Assembly: GCA_903907995.1 (NCBI GenBank)
Contig: CAIVQH010000023.1
Span: forward strand, 165,846 to 229,845
Direction of reading: 5' to 3'
Origin: an uncultured Verrucomicrobiota bacterium
Lineage (GTDB): Bacteria; Verrucomicrobiota; Verrucomicrobiia; Limisphaerales; UBA9464
DNA length: 64,000 nt
The translations under genes were made by a program, and so were the position numbers. The notes beneath the pieces are model-generated. The model saw nothing but the letters and a program-made list of their open reading frames with translations, was not told the DNA's origin and ran no database searches. Below, in pieces: positions 27,527-34,965 of this stretch; positions within the stretch are counted from its first letter, which is position 1, and every line of letters starts with the position of its first letter.

Positions 27527-28060
27527 ATGAGTGACCAACCCGCCAAGCCCGGTTTGCCGCCGGGCTTTTTGATTCGTCCGGCCACCGCCGGCGATGCCGG
27601 CACCATCCTCGGGTTCATCCGTGCGCTCGCCGAATACGAGCGATTGGTGCACGAAGTGGTCGCCACCGAGGAAACCTTGCGCAGCACGCTTTTCGGCCCG
27701 ACACCGCACGCCGAGGTGGCGCTGGCGGAGTTGGACGGGCGGCCTGTCGGTTTCGCTCTGTTCTTCCACAATTACTCCACCTTCCTCGCCAAACCCGGCA
27801 TCTATCTGGAAGACCTGTTTGTGCTGCCGGAATTTCGCGCCCGCGGCTTCGGCAAGGCGCTGCTGCTGCACGTAGGGCGACTGGCCCACCAGCGCGGCTG
27901 CGGACGCTACGAATGGGCCGTGCTGGATTGGAACGAACCCAGCATCCGCTTCTACAAGTCGCTGGGCGCCCGCCCGATGGATGATTGGACCGTGATGCGT
28001 GTTACCGGCGAAGGGCTGAAGCAGATGGCCAACGCTCTTCCTATGCCCCCAATTCCCTGA
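27527..28060 (+). CDS. GNAT N-acetyltransferase (spermidine/diamine-type)
   Basis: A 177-residue acetyltransferase. IRPATAGDAGTILGFIRALAEYERL opens the fold. FFHNYSTFLAKPGIYLEDLFVLPEFRARGFGKALL is the acetyl-CoA binding core, and the ending YEWAVLDWNEPSIRFYKSLGARPMDDWTVMRVTGEGL is typical of the SSAT/thialysine acetyltransferase group. From 28031 its 3' end differs from a second copy found at 29405-29587: this copy ends ...KQMANALPMPPIP. The C-terminal ~45 codons match that copy with about 12 mismatches in 133 bases by hand count, most of them synonymous. Confidence 0.88.
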   Translation: MSDQPAKPGLPPGFLIRPATAGDAGTILGFIRALAEYERLVHEVVATEETLRSTLFGPTPHAEVALAELDGRPVGFALFFHNYSTFLAKPGIYLEDLFVLPEFRARGFGKALLLHVGRLAHQRGCGRYEWAVLDWNEPSIRFYKSLGARPMDDWTVMRVTGEGLKQMANALPMPPIP

Positions 28061-28558
28061 ATTCCGATCCTTTGCCGCAGATTTAGCGCGTGCAACGCTC
28101 GTAAGCCTCCTAGCGGGCAGACTTTGGCCCAACAGGGGTTCAGGCTGTGAGCGTATGATGAACGCGACACGGCAACCGAAGCAGAGGCAGGCCAAGACCG
28201 GTCCGGTTACCCCCGTCGATCTCCCCATCCTCCGTGGCATGGATTTGCTTCGGGTGCACCCGGCAACTTCGCGGCCATCGACGCTTAACCCGTCCACGCC
28301 TGTCCAATTGATCACCCCCATCTGCTGCCCTGCTCAGTCCGCACGTTCCGCTCCGCTGTCCGCCAGTTCATTTCCGCTCTCATTTTTGCGAACGCTAAGG
28401 GGTCTTTTCCCGCAGCTCGCTCGCTGCGGTTACAGCCTCATGGCGCTGGTCGTCCACGAAATGCAGATTCCCAATGTCTCACCTTTGACGGGCACATGGT
28501 GGCATGCGTCGGCAATTCAACCTAGGCATGGAACTCAGCGATCCACGTGCAGCGGGGA
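28061..28558. other. 498-base gap at the left side of a low-GC cassette
   Basis: No convincing gene is seen. One open frame (28155-28589) has composition unlike a protein and overlaps the next gene. A hairpin CCGCAGC/GCTGCGG is at 28410-28429. Base composition shifts downward toward the right end by eye. The region may contain the promoter of the two cassette genes. Confidence 0.5.
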
Positions 28559-28816
28559 ATGGATAATCTGGCCGCAGCCGATATTTTAAGCGTTGTACTG
28601 GCAGCAAACTCGTTTCACGTCAACCGCCGTAGCATTACTGCTGATAATAGTGTCTTGCTTCAATTCCTTGGCAGAAAACAGGCGTTTTTGGACATCTATC
28701 CTAGTGGTGCCGTAGCATTGATTGTACGAAAAGGTGATGTCGATGAACTGCATGAATTGGAGTTCAGCGACACCGCTAGAATTCTGGAAATCTTGCGAGA
28801 AGAGGAAGTATCCTAA
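28559..28816 (+). CDS. Unknown protein, cassette gene 1
   Basis: An 85-residue protein not recognised. It is preceded by a GGGGA ribosome-binding site. Visible are a helical start (MDNLAAADILSVVLAANSF), a strand region LGRKQAFLDIYPSGAVALIVRKGDVDELHELEF and a C-terminal acidic helix ending REEEVS. Its codons are AT-richer than those of neighbouring genes, suggesting horizontal acquisition. The stop is 6 bases before the start of the next gene, so the two form a pair. Its small size and acidic tail would fit an antitoxin, immunity or regulatory partner, but this is only a guess. Confidence 0.65.
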   Translation: MDNLAAADILSVVLAANSFHVNRRSITADNSVLLQFLGRKQAFLDIYPSGAVALIVRKGDVDELHELEFSDTARILEILREEEVS

Positions 28817-28822
28817 TGCCAG

Positions 28823-29389
28823 ATGGAACCCTGTTTAATTGCTGGAATTCCGGAGCGGCTACATACAGGTGATCGTCTAGCCGCAACCGTAGCTGAAGAC
28901 GACAGGCTTTTCGTTCGGCACCTAATGTTGCCTCTGGGTCAGGCATACGGTGGAGAGATTCCGGGACACAGCCACTTCACCGATCAGTCGGCAAACTCAG
29001 AAATGCTTAATGTGGGTGGCACTCCGAAGGATGTTCTTCTGGACGTAAAACAGGGGGAATACCACGTCGGGCATCAGATAGCGTGTTTGAAAGTGAAGGA
29101 TGTGAAAGAGTTGGTAGTGCCTAACGCAAACACGATCAAAAGGGACAGGACCGGAAGAGTTACCCAAGAGGCGGACATATTCTCCTTCGATGTTCAGCAC
29201 GATCCAACTTCTTGCATCTATCCCCACTGCCTTATCAGGTTATTTAAAAATGGGATTCAGGTGAAATCGTTAAACAGCGATCACATGAAAACCTTGATTC
29301 GAGCGCAATTTGCCAAGCTCGCAGAGCTTAATAGAAGCGAAATGGATCAGTATCATTATGATCCGCAACTTCTACTTCCGGCAAACTAG
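28823..29389 (+). CDS. Unknown protein, cassette gene 2 (Cys/His motif)
   Basis: A 188-residue soluble protein not recognised. Notable segments are GGEIPGHSHFTDQS, VKDVKELVVPNANTIKRDRTGRV and FSFDVQHDPTSCIYPHCLIRLFKNG. The last has an HDPxxCxYPHC arrangement that could bind a metal or be an active site. No signal peptide or membrane helix. The gene is low in GC compared with its surroundings and ends 15 bases before the second GNAT copy. It is probably co-transcribed with gene 1. Function unknown. Confidence 0.7.
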   Translation: MEPCLIAGIPERLHTGDRLAATVAEDDRLFVRHLMLPLGQAYGGEIPGHSHFTDQSANSEMLNVGGTPKDVLLDVKQGEYHVGHQIACLKVKDVKELVVPNANTIKRDRTGRVTQEADIFSFDVQHDPTSCIYPHCLIRLFKNGIQVKSLNSDHMKTLIRAQFAKLAELNRSEMDQYHYDPQLLLPAN

Positions 29390-29404
29390 ATAAACTAAGT
29401 GTAG

Positions 29405-29587
29405 GACGGGCTCGCACACGGGCGCCGCTGCGGACGCTACGAATGGGCCGTGCTCGATTGGAACGAACCCAGCATCCGCTTCTACAAATCGCTGGGCGCC
29501 TGCCCGATGGACGATTGGACCGTGATGCGTGTCACTGGCGAAGGCCTGGACCGCATGGCCGAACTGGCCGCGCAAAGCGGATTGTAA
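29405..29587 (+). pseudogene. Truncated second copy of the GNAT gene 3' end
   Basis: The frame reads DGLAHGRRCGRYEWAVLDWNEP and continues to ...EGLDRMAELAAQSGL and TAA at 29585-29587, homologous to the C-terminal third of the GNAT gene at 27527. No upstream part exists: a TAG lies in frame at 29402 and the sequence before it is cassette DNA. Homology starts at about 29401 and ends at 29560, beyond which the two copies differ. Its ending (AELAAQSGL) looks more like a natural GNAT terminus than that of the intact copy. It is therefore a remnant of a duplicated or exchanged allele. Confidence 0.8.
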
Positions 29588-29589
29588 GC

Positions 29590-29913
29590 TTACCGCTCCA
29601 CCGAGGTCAGTTTCAGGCCAATCACCGAAATCAGCAGCAGCGTCAGGAAAAATAGCTGCGCGGGTCGCAACGGCTCTTTAAAGAGCCGCCATTGGGCCAT
29701 GACCGTGCCTAGAATCCCGATACTCACCCACACGGCGTAGGCCGTGCCGATGGGCAGGTTGCGGACTGCCAGGGCCAGCAAAACCATGCTGCCCACGATG
29801 GCAACGGCCACGATGATTGAGGGAAGCGGTTTGGTGAAGCCGTGCGTGTACTTCAGGCCCACGGCCCAGCACGTCTCCAGCAATCCGGCGATGATCAGCA
29901 GAATCCACGACAT
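29590..29913 (-). CDS. sugE: SMR-family guanidinium exporter (SugE/Gdx)
   Basis: A 107-residue four-helix membrane protein. MSWILLIIAGLLETCWAVGLKY has the essential Glu of helix 1, GTAYAVWVSIGILGTVMA is the SMR signature helix, and the last helix LFFLTLLLISVIGLKL ends in TSVER. The pattern WVSIGILG and the Glu13-Trp arrangement match the SugE/Gdx subgroup, shown in other bacteria to export guanidinium in exchange for protons. The ATG at 29913 follows a GGAG ribosome site. A guanidine-III riboswitch lies immediately upstream, which strongly supports this substrate. Confidence 0.93.
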   Translation of the reverse strand: MSWILLIIAGLLETCWAVGLKYTHGFTKPLPSIIVAVAIVGSMVLLALAVRNLPIGTAYAVWVSIGILGTVMAQWRLFKEPLRPAQLFFLTLLLISVIGLKLTSVER

Positions 29914-29928
29914 ACGATGTTCTCCATC

Positions 29929-29969
29929 GCGTCGTCTTGTCCTCACCGGGTGCGGCGCACCTCGTCTGG
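29929..29969 (-). promoter_or_regulatory. Guanidine-III (ykkC-III) riboswitch
   Basis: Read on the minus strand, these 41 bases contain the conserved strings CCAGACGAGGTGCGCCGCAC, ACCCGGT and AGGACAAGACG in the order and spacing of the ykkC-III class. From memory of the published 41-nt T. brevis aptamer there are only four differences. The hairpin GGTGC-GCC-GCACC is perfect and replaces a G-U by G-C. The 3' strand ends 15 bases before the ATG of sugE and next to its GGAG site, so guanidinium binding probably controls translation start. Confidence 0.88.
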
Positions 29970-30016
29970 GCCGTCGGGCGACGGCGGCTTAAATTGGCCG
30001 GGAAACCGGCAGAAAA

Positions 30017-30093
30017 TGGTGCGCGGGGCGGGAGTTGAACCCACAACCTTCGGCTTCGGAGACCGACGCTCTATCCAGTTGAGCTACCCGCGC
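30017..30093 (-). tRNA. tRNA-Arg (anticodon CCG)
   Basis: On the minus strand a full cloverleaf forms: acceptor GCGCGGG/CCCGCGC, D-arm GCTC/GAGC, anticodon stem TCGGT/GCCGA with loop CTCCGAA (anticodon CCG, reading CGG), T-arm GTGGG-TTCAACT-CCCGC, discriminator A and an encoded CCA. It is followed by a run of four T. It suits the high-GC codon use of the genome. Confidence 0.95.
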
Positions 30094-30207
30094 ACGTAGG
30101 ACGGCGCGGAAGCTAATGAGCGGATTCCGACCCGGCAACGAGTTTGTTCCGGCAACGCGGTTTCGGGTGCAACCGGATACCGGGATGAGTCATCGGCATC
30201 GGCGCGC

Positions 30208-30284
30208 GGTGGGGCGAGCGTCCCCGCGAGCCGGGCCACCCCATACCCAGGCCGCTGCGGCTCGCAGGGACGGCTCGCCTCACC
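30208..30284. repeat. Inverted repeat, GGTGGGGCGAGCGTCC family
   Basis: Arms 30208-30232 and 30259-30284 are diverged complements. The left arm matches 63938-63962 in 24 of 25 positions (C/T at one site). The family therefore has at least two members in the window, in this case near the RodZ-like gene end and tRNA. Confidence 0.75.
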
Positions 30285-30288
30285 GGGT

Positions 30289-30798
30289 TCAGTGCCGGCC
30301 GGCCGGGGCGTTGGTCGGCAGGGGGAGCGTGCCCGCGCCGGTCTTCTTCGGCTGGTAGAGGCCGCTGCCCAGGCCGCTCAGCGGGTCGCGGGCCGCCTTC
30401 TGCTGCCAGGCGTGCACGGCCCAGTAACCGATCAGGATCAGGCCGGCCACCAGCACCACCGGGAACACCCACTGCCACTTCACACGCGAGAGCAGGAGCA
30501 TCACGGCATCCAGCGGGCCCTTTTCGCGACGCTCCAGGCTGGGCGGGCCGGCGTAGTCGTCGGTCTGGCCAAGCTCGGCCTCCAGGGCGGCCACCAGCAC
30601 CGTCGGATCGAGCTTCAGGTGGCGCGCGTAGCTGCGCGCGAAACCCCGGATATACACGGGCGCGGCGAAGGCCGACCAGTTGCTGTCCTCCAGCGCGCGG
30701 ACGTGGTCGGTCTTGATGTTGGTGGCATCCGCGACCTGATGGATCGTGAGCTTTTGGCGCTCGCGCTCGGCCCGGAATTGTTCACCGACGGTAGGCAT
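30289..30798 (-). CDS. RodZ-like helix-turn-helix membrane protein
   Basis: A 169-residue protein. The N-terminal HTH_25 domain (VGEQFRAERERQKLTIHQVADATNIKTDHVRALEDSNW...APVYIRGFARSYARHLKLD) is the RodZ cytoplasmic module that binds MreB in rod-shaped bacteria. A single membrane helix VFPVVLVAGLILIGYWAVHAW follows, with a short tail of about 45 residues rather than the long periplasmic domain of E. coli RodZ. The ATG at 30798 is chosen because the HTH begins at once. Likely a cell-shape or division role, inferred. Confidence 0.8.
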   Translation of the reverse strand: MPTVGEQFRAERERQKLTIHQVADATNIKTDHVRALEDSNWSAFAAPVYIRGFARSYARHLKLDPTVLVAALEAELGQTDDYAGPPSLERREKGPLDAVMLLLSRVKWQWVFPVVLVAGLILIGYWAVHAWQQKAARDPLSGLGSGLYQPKKTGAGTLPLPTNAPAGRH

Positions 30799-31118
30799 CG
30801 GGCGGTTTGTAACGGTTTTGGAGCCGTCGCGGCAATCGCGGAAACGTTTTCCCGCCGATTTGAGTGGTTTTTGAAATTCGGCAGCCGGGCCCCGGCCGGC
30901 CAATCGAAGCGTGAACGGTGGGGCCTTGAAGCGGGCGAATCCCCTTTCCCCTCACCCTGCCCTCTCCCCTCGGGAGAGGGGAAAGCCGGGTGGCCCGAAG
31001 GGTAATTGGATCGTGCTTCTGGCAAATCCGGCATCGGTCTGCATCGAGGAACGCACGATGACTCCAATTGAGATATCGGCACCAACCATGGTGATGCGTG
31101 TCGCGCTGGAAACCGGGC
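30799..31118. other. Intergenic region with a CTCTCCC/GGGAGAG hairpin
   Basis: There is no gene in this 320-base gap. A hairpin with stem CCTCTCCC/GGGAGAGG lies at 30959-30980, embedded in a segment (CCCCTCACCCTG...GCCGGGTGGC) that recurs at 55340-55390. The left part contains the promoter region of the RodZ-like gene. Confidence 0.55.
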
Positions 31119-32153
31119 TTACTTCGGCATCACACCGGCCAGGTCGGCGGCAAAGGCGCGCACGTCCTCTTCCTGCGTGTCCCAGGAGCACATGAGCCGG
31201 CAGCCGCCTTCGCCGATGAAATTGTAGAAGAGCCAGCCCTTCGCGTACATCGCCTGGATGGCCGGCTTGGGCAGGTCCACAAACACCGAGTTCGCCTGGT
31301 GCGGAAAGAGCACCTTCACGCCAGGGATGGTGGTGACCAGCTCATGCATGAGCTTCGCCATCGCGTTGGCGTGCGCCGCGTGCCTGAGCCACACGCCGTC
31401 CTTGAGCATCCCCAGCCACGGCGCGGACACGAAGCGCATCTTGGAGCAGAGCTGGCCGCCCTGCTTCGCCCGGTAGTCAAACTCCTTCGCCAGCTCGCGG
31501 TCGAAAAAGACCACGGCCTCGCCGACGTGGATGCCGTTCTTCGTGCCGCCAAAGCAGAGGACATCCACGCCCGCCTGCCAGGTGATCTCGCGCGGCGCGA
31601 CGCCGAGCGCCGCCACGGCGTTGGCGAAGCGCGCGCCGTCCATATGGAACCGGAGCTTGTGCTTCTTGGCCATCGCGCCGATCGCGCGCAGTTCGCCCGG
31701 CGTATAGATCGTGCCGACCTCCGTGGCCTGCGTGACCGTGACCACGGCGGGCTTCGGATAGTGGATGTCGGTGCGGCGTTTCACGGCCTCCTCGATGCCG
31801 GCGGGCGTGAGCCGGCCATTCTCACCGGGGAGCTGGAGCAACTTGGTGCCATTGCCGAAAAACTCGGGCGCGCCGCACTCGTCGGTCTCGACGTGCGCGA
31901 CGCTGTGGCAGAGGACGCTGTGGTAGCTCTGCGTCGAATGGGCCAGCGCCAGCGAATTGGCAGCGGTGCCATTGAAGACGAAGAAGACCTCGCATGGCGT
32001 CTCGAAGACTTCGCGGATGGCATCGGCGGCGCGGCGGGTCCACTCGTCGTTGCCATATGCGGGCACGTGGTCGGCGTTGGCCTCGGCGAGGGCAGCCCAG
32101 GCTTCGGGGGTGATGCCGGCGTAATTGTCAGAAGCAAAATGGCGGGTAGGCAT
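31119..32153 (-). CDS. ltaE: Low-specificity L-threonine aldolase (beta-eliminating lyase family)
   Basis: A 344-residue PLP enzyme splitting threonine or allo-threonine to glycine and acetaldehyde. FASDNYAGITPEAW opens the family; VFFVFNGTAANSLAL, HVETDECGAPEFF and RFHMDGARFANAVAALG carry substrate and PLP contacts. The PLP lysine is in CFGGTKNGIHVGEAVVF. Length and motifs are complete. An ATG follows a short region made of GGAGACA repeats, so its leader is unusual. It is probably monocistronic. Confidence 0.92.
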   Translation of the reverse strand: MPTRHFASDNYAGITPEAWAALAEANADHVPAYGNDEWTRRAADAIREVFETPCEVFFVFNGTAANSLALAHSTQSYHSVLCHSVAHVETDECGAPEFFGNGTKLLQLPGENGRLTPAGIEEAVKRRTDIHYPKPAVVTVTQATEVGTIYTPGELRAIGAMAKKHKLRFHMDGARFANAVAALGVAPREITWQAGVDVLCFGGTKNGIHVGEAVVFFDRELAKEFDYRAKQGGQLCSKMRFVSAPWLGMLKDGVWLRHAAHANAMAKLMHELVTTIPGVKVLFPHQANSVFVDLPKPAIQAMYAKGWLFYNFIGEGGCRLMCSWDTQEEDVRAFAADLAGVMPK

Positions 32154-32544
<391 letters not shown>

Positions 32545-34923
32545 ATGCGCCGTCATCTACGCTGTCTGCTGTTCCTTTTGCCTTTTGCCTTTTTCCTTCT
32601 GCCCCTGGCCCGCGCCGCCGAGCCCTTCGAGCTGAGGGATGGCGACCGGGTGCTCTTCATCGGCGACACGTTTTTCGAGCGCGAGGGCGATTACGGCCAC
32701 ATCGAGACGCGGCTCACGGCGGCCTTTCCCGACCGCAATGTCACCTTCCGCAACCTGGCCTGGGCCGGCGACAGCCCGACGGGCCGCGCGCGGGCCAGCT
32801 TCGACTGGAACAAGGATGACAATTTCTGGCTGGCGCACGTGAAGGAACAGCTCGCCCTCGTGAAGCCGACGGTGGCCTTCCTCAGCTACGGCATGACGGC
32901 GGCGCTCGAACTGTCCGAAACCAGGCCCGAGGAGCAGCCGGCCAAGCTGGAGAAGTTTAAGGCCGACCTCGGCAAGCTGATGGATGCGATTGATGAGGTC
33001 AGCGGGCAGAAGGTGCGGTTTGTGTTGGTGGGGCCGATCGGACCCGATTTTTATCCGCGTGCCCGAGTTCAACTGAACGAACAGCTACCCAAGGCCTATG
33101 ATGCGATTGACCAAGCGCACAGCCAGGTCGCCGATTCGAAGCAGCTCGTGGTGATCCATCTAAATCGGATGCTCGCTAAGACCGAATATCTTGAGGCTGG
33201 CATCATCCCAAGCGACGACAAGGTTGGTTCGGTTGCGCGGCGGATGTCTTCGATTGTAACTGGCGGGCAACGGGAGATTTTCGAAGAAACGCCGGCTTAT
33301 GAGATCCTCCGCTCCGCCATCCGCAAGAAGAACGAGCTCTTTTTCCACCGCTGGCGGCCCGAGAACTGGACCTACCTCTTCGGTTTCCGCAAACACGAGC
33401 AAGGCCAGAATGGCGTGGAGATTCCCAAGTTCGACCCGCTCATCGCCGAATGGGACGCCCGCATCGCCAAGCTGCGCGACCTGAAGCACCAAGACCCGGC
33501 GACCGTGAAGGAAGTGCAGGGCCTGCTCGCCGCTGAGGAGGCCATCCGCAGCGCCCCGCCGCAGCCGAAGACCGAGCAGCCGATCCCCACCTTCGACATC
33601 GCCGAGGGCTTCGAAGCCACCCTCTGGGCCGAGGAACCCGAGCTGTTCAAGCCCATCCAGATGAACTGGGACGCCCAGGGCCGGCTCTGGGTCGCCAGCT
33701 CGCGAACCTACCCGATGATCGCCCCCGGCCAGACCGCCGCCGATTCCATCGTCGTGATGGAGGACACCAACGGTGACCACAAGGCGGACAAATCCACCGT
33801 CTTTGCCAGCGGCCTGCTGATCCCAACCGGCGTGCTGCCGGATGACAAGGGCGGCTGCTACGTCGCCGCCAGCAGCCAGTTGCTGCACTTCGCCGACACC
33901 AACGGCGACGGCAAGGCCGACCAGAAGACGATCGTGCTCTCCAGCTTCGGCACCGAGGACACCCATCACAACCTGCACATGCTGCGCTGGGGCTACGACG
34001 GGCACATGTATTTCAACCAGTCGATCTACACCCACACCCACATCGAGACGCCATGGGGGGTGCGCCGGCTGAACAGCGCAGGAATCTGGCGCTTCAACCC
34101 CGACAACTGGAAGCTGGAGGTCTTCACCCGCGGCGGTTGCAACCCGTGGGGCCACCACTGGGACCAGTATGGCAACTCCTTCTTCACCGATGGCGCCGGC
34201 TTCAAGGGTGTTTATCACGCGATGGAAGGGGCGACCTACTTCACCTATTCCGACATGCGGCGCGAGGCCGAGAGCATCAGCCCCGGCAACTACCCGAAGT
34301 TTGCCAGCCTCGAAATCGTCCACAGTCCCAATTTCCCCGCCGACTGGCAGGGCAGTGTGATCACCTGCGATTTCCGCGCCCACCGCGTCGTGCGCTTCGG
34401 CCTGACGGAGGTCGGCTCGACCTGGCAGACGAAGGAGCTGCCGGACCTGCTGCGCTCGACCAATGCGACCTTCCGTCCGATCGACCTGCGCTTCGGCCCT
34501 GACGGCGCGCTGTACGTCGCCGACTGGAGCAACCCGATCATCCAGCACGGCGAGGTGGATTTCCGTGACCCGCGCCGGGACCACGAACACGGCCGCATCT
34601 GGCGCGTGACCGCGAAGGCCGGAGCGGTCGCGAAGACGCAAAATCTCACGACGCTGAAGACGCCAGCCCTGCTGGATCGCACGCTCTCCGCGAGCGGCTG
34701 GGAACAGGAGCAGTCCCGCGTCGTCCTCCGCCAGCGCGGGGCCGAAAAGGTCCTGCCCGAAGTGAAACCCTGGCTCGCGAAGCAGACCGATCCGCGCGCC
34801 AAGCTCGAAGCCATGTGGCTCTACGAGGCCTTCGAGCGGCCCGCGGACGACCTCCTGGCCGGCCTTGTCGCCGCCCAGGACCCGCGCATCCGCACCGCCG
34901 CCGCCCGGCAGTTGAGCCGCTGA
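32545..34923 (+). CDS. PVC-type membrane-bound dehydrogenase, N-terminal half (SGNH + TIGR02604 propeller)
   Basis: A 792-residue secreted protein. The ATG at 32545 gives a signal peptide (CLLFLLPFAFFLLPLARA). An SGNH-like domain follows (DRVLFIGDTFFEREGDYG, RNLAWAGDSP), then the TIGR02604 'membrane-bound dehydrogenase' propeller (GFEATLWAEEPELFKPIQMNWDAQGRLWVASSRTYP, GGCNPWGHHWDQYGN, GPDGALYVADWSNPII). It stops at RIRTAAARQLSR, within what is normally the start of the HEAT-repeat region. The haem domain expected at the C-terminus is absent and is found in the gene at 37308. Redox role inferred; substrate unknown. Confidence 0.85.
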   Translation: MRRHLRCLLFLLPFAFFLLPLARAAEPFELRDGDRVLFIGDTFFEREGDYGHIETRLTAAFPDRNVTFRNLAWAGDSPTGRARASFDWNKDDNFWLAHVKEQLALVKPTVAFLSYGMTAALELSETRPEEQPAKLEKFKADLGKLMDAIDEVSGQKVRFVLVGPIGPDFYPRARVQLNEQLPKAYDAIDQAHSQVADSKQLVVIHLNRMLAKTEYLEAGIIPSDDKVGSVARRMSSIVTGGQREIFEETPAYEILRSAIRKKNELFFHRWRPENWTYLFGFRKHEQGQNGVEIPKFDPLIAEWDARIAKLRDLKHQDPATVKEVQGLLAAEEAIRSAPPQPKTEQPIPTFDIAEGFEATLWAEEPELFKPIQMNWDAQGRLWVASSRTYPMIAPGQTAADSIVVMEDTNGDHKADKSTVFASGLLIPTGVLPDDKGGCYVAASSQLLHFADTNGDGKADQKTIVLSSFGTEDTHHNLHMLRWGYDGHMYFNQSIYTHTHIETPWGVRRLNSAGIWRFNPDNWKLEVFTRGGCNPWGHHWDQYGNSFFTDGAGFKGVYHAMEGATYFTYSDMRREAESISPGNYPKFASLEIVHSPNFPADWQGSVITCDFRAHRVVRFGLTEVGSTWQTKELPDLLRSTNATFRPIDLRFGPDGALYVADWSNPIIQHGEVDFRDPRRDHEHGRIWRVTAKAGAVAKTQNLTTLKTPALLDRTLSASGWEQEQSRVVLRQRGAEKVLPEVKPWLAKQTDPRAKLEAMWLYEAFERPADDLLAGLVAAQDPRIRTAAARQLSR

Positions 34924-34965
34924 AGTTCCCGGCGAAGCATCCATCCGTCCCATTCCGTATCCCTC

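Noticed and set aside
28155..28589. Open frame at the left side of the low-GC cassette
   Set aside because: Composition is rich in Pro/Ser/Arg without a domain, and it overlaps the better supported gene at 28559.
29401..29560. Second GNAT copy as a complete gene
   Set aside because: It lacks the acetyl-CoA binding core, has no start codon with a suitable site, and is preceded by an in-frame TAG at 29402.
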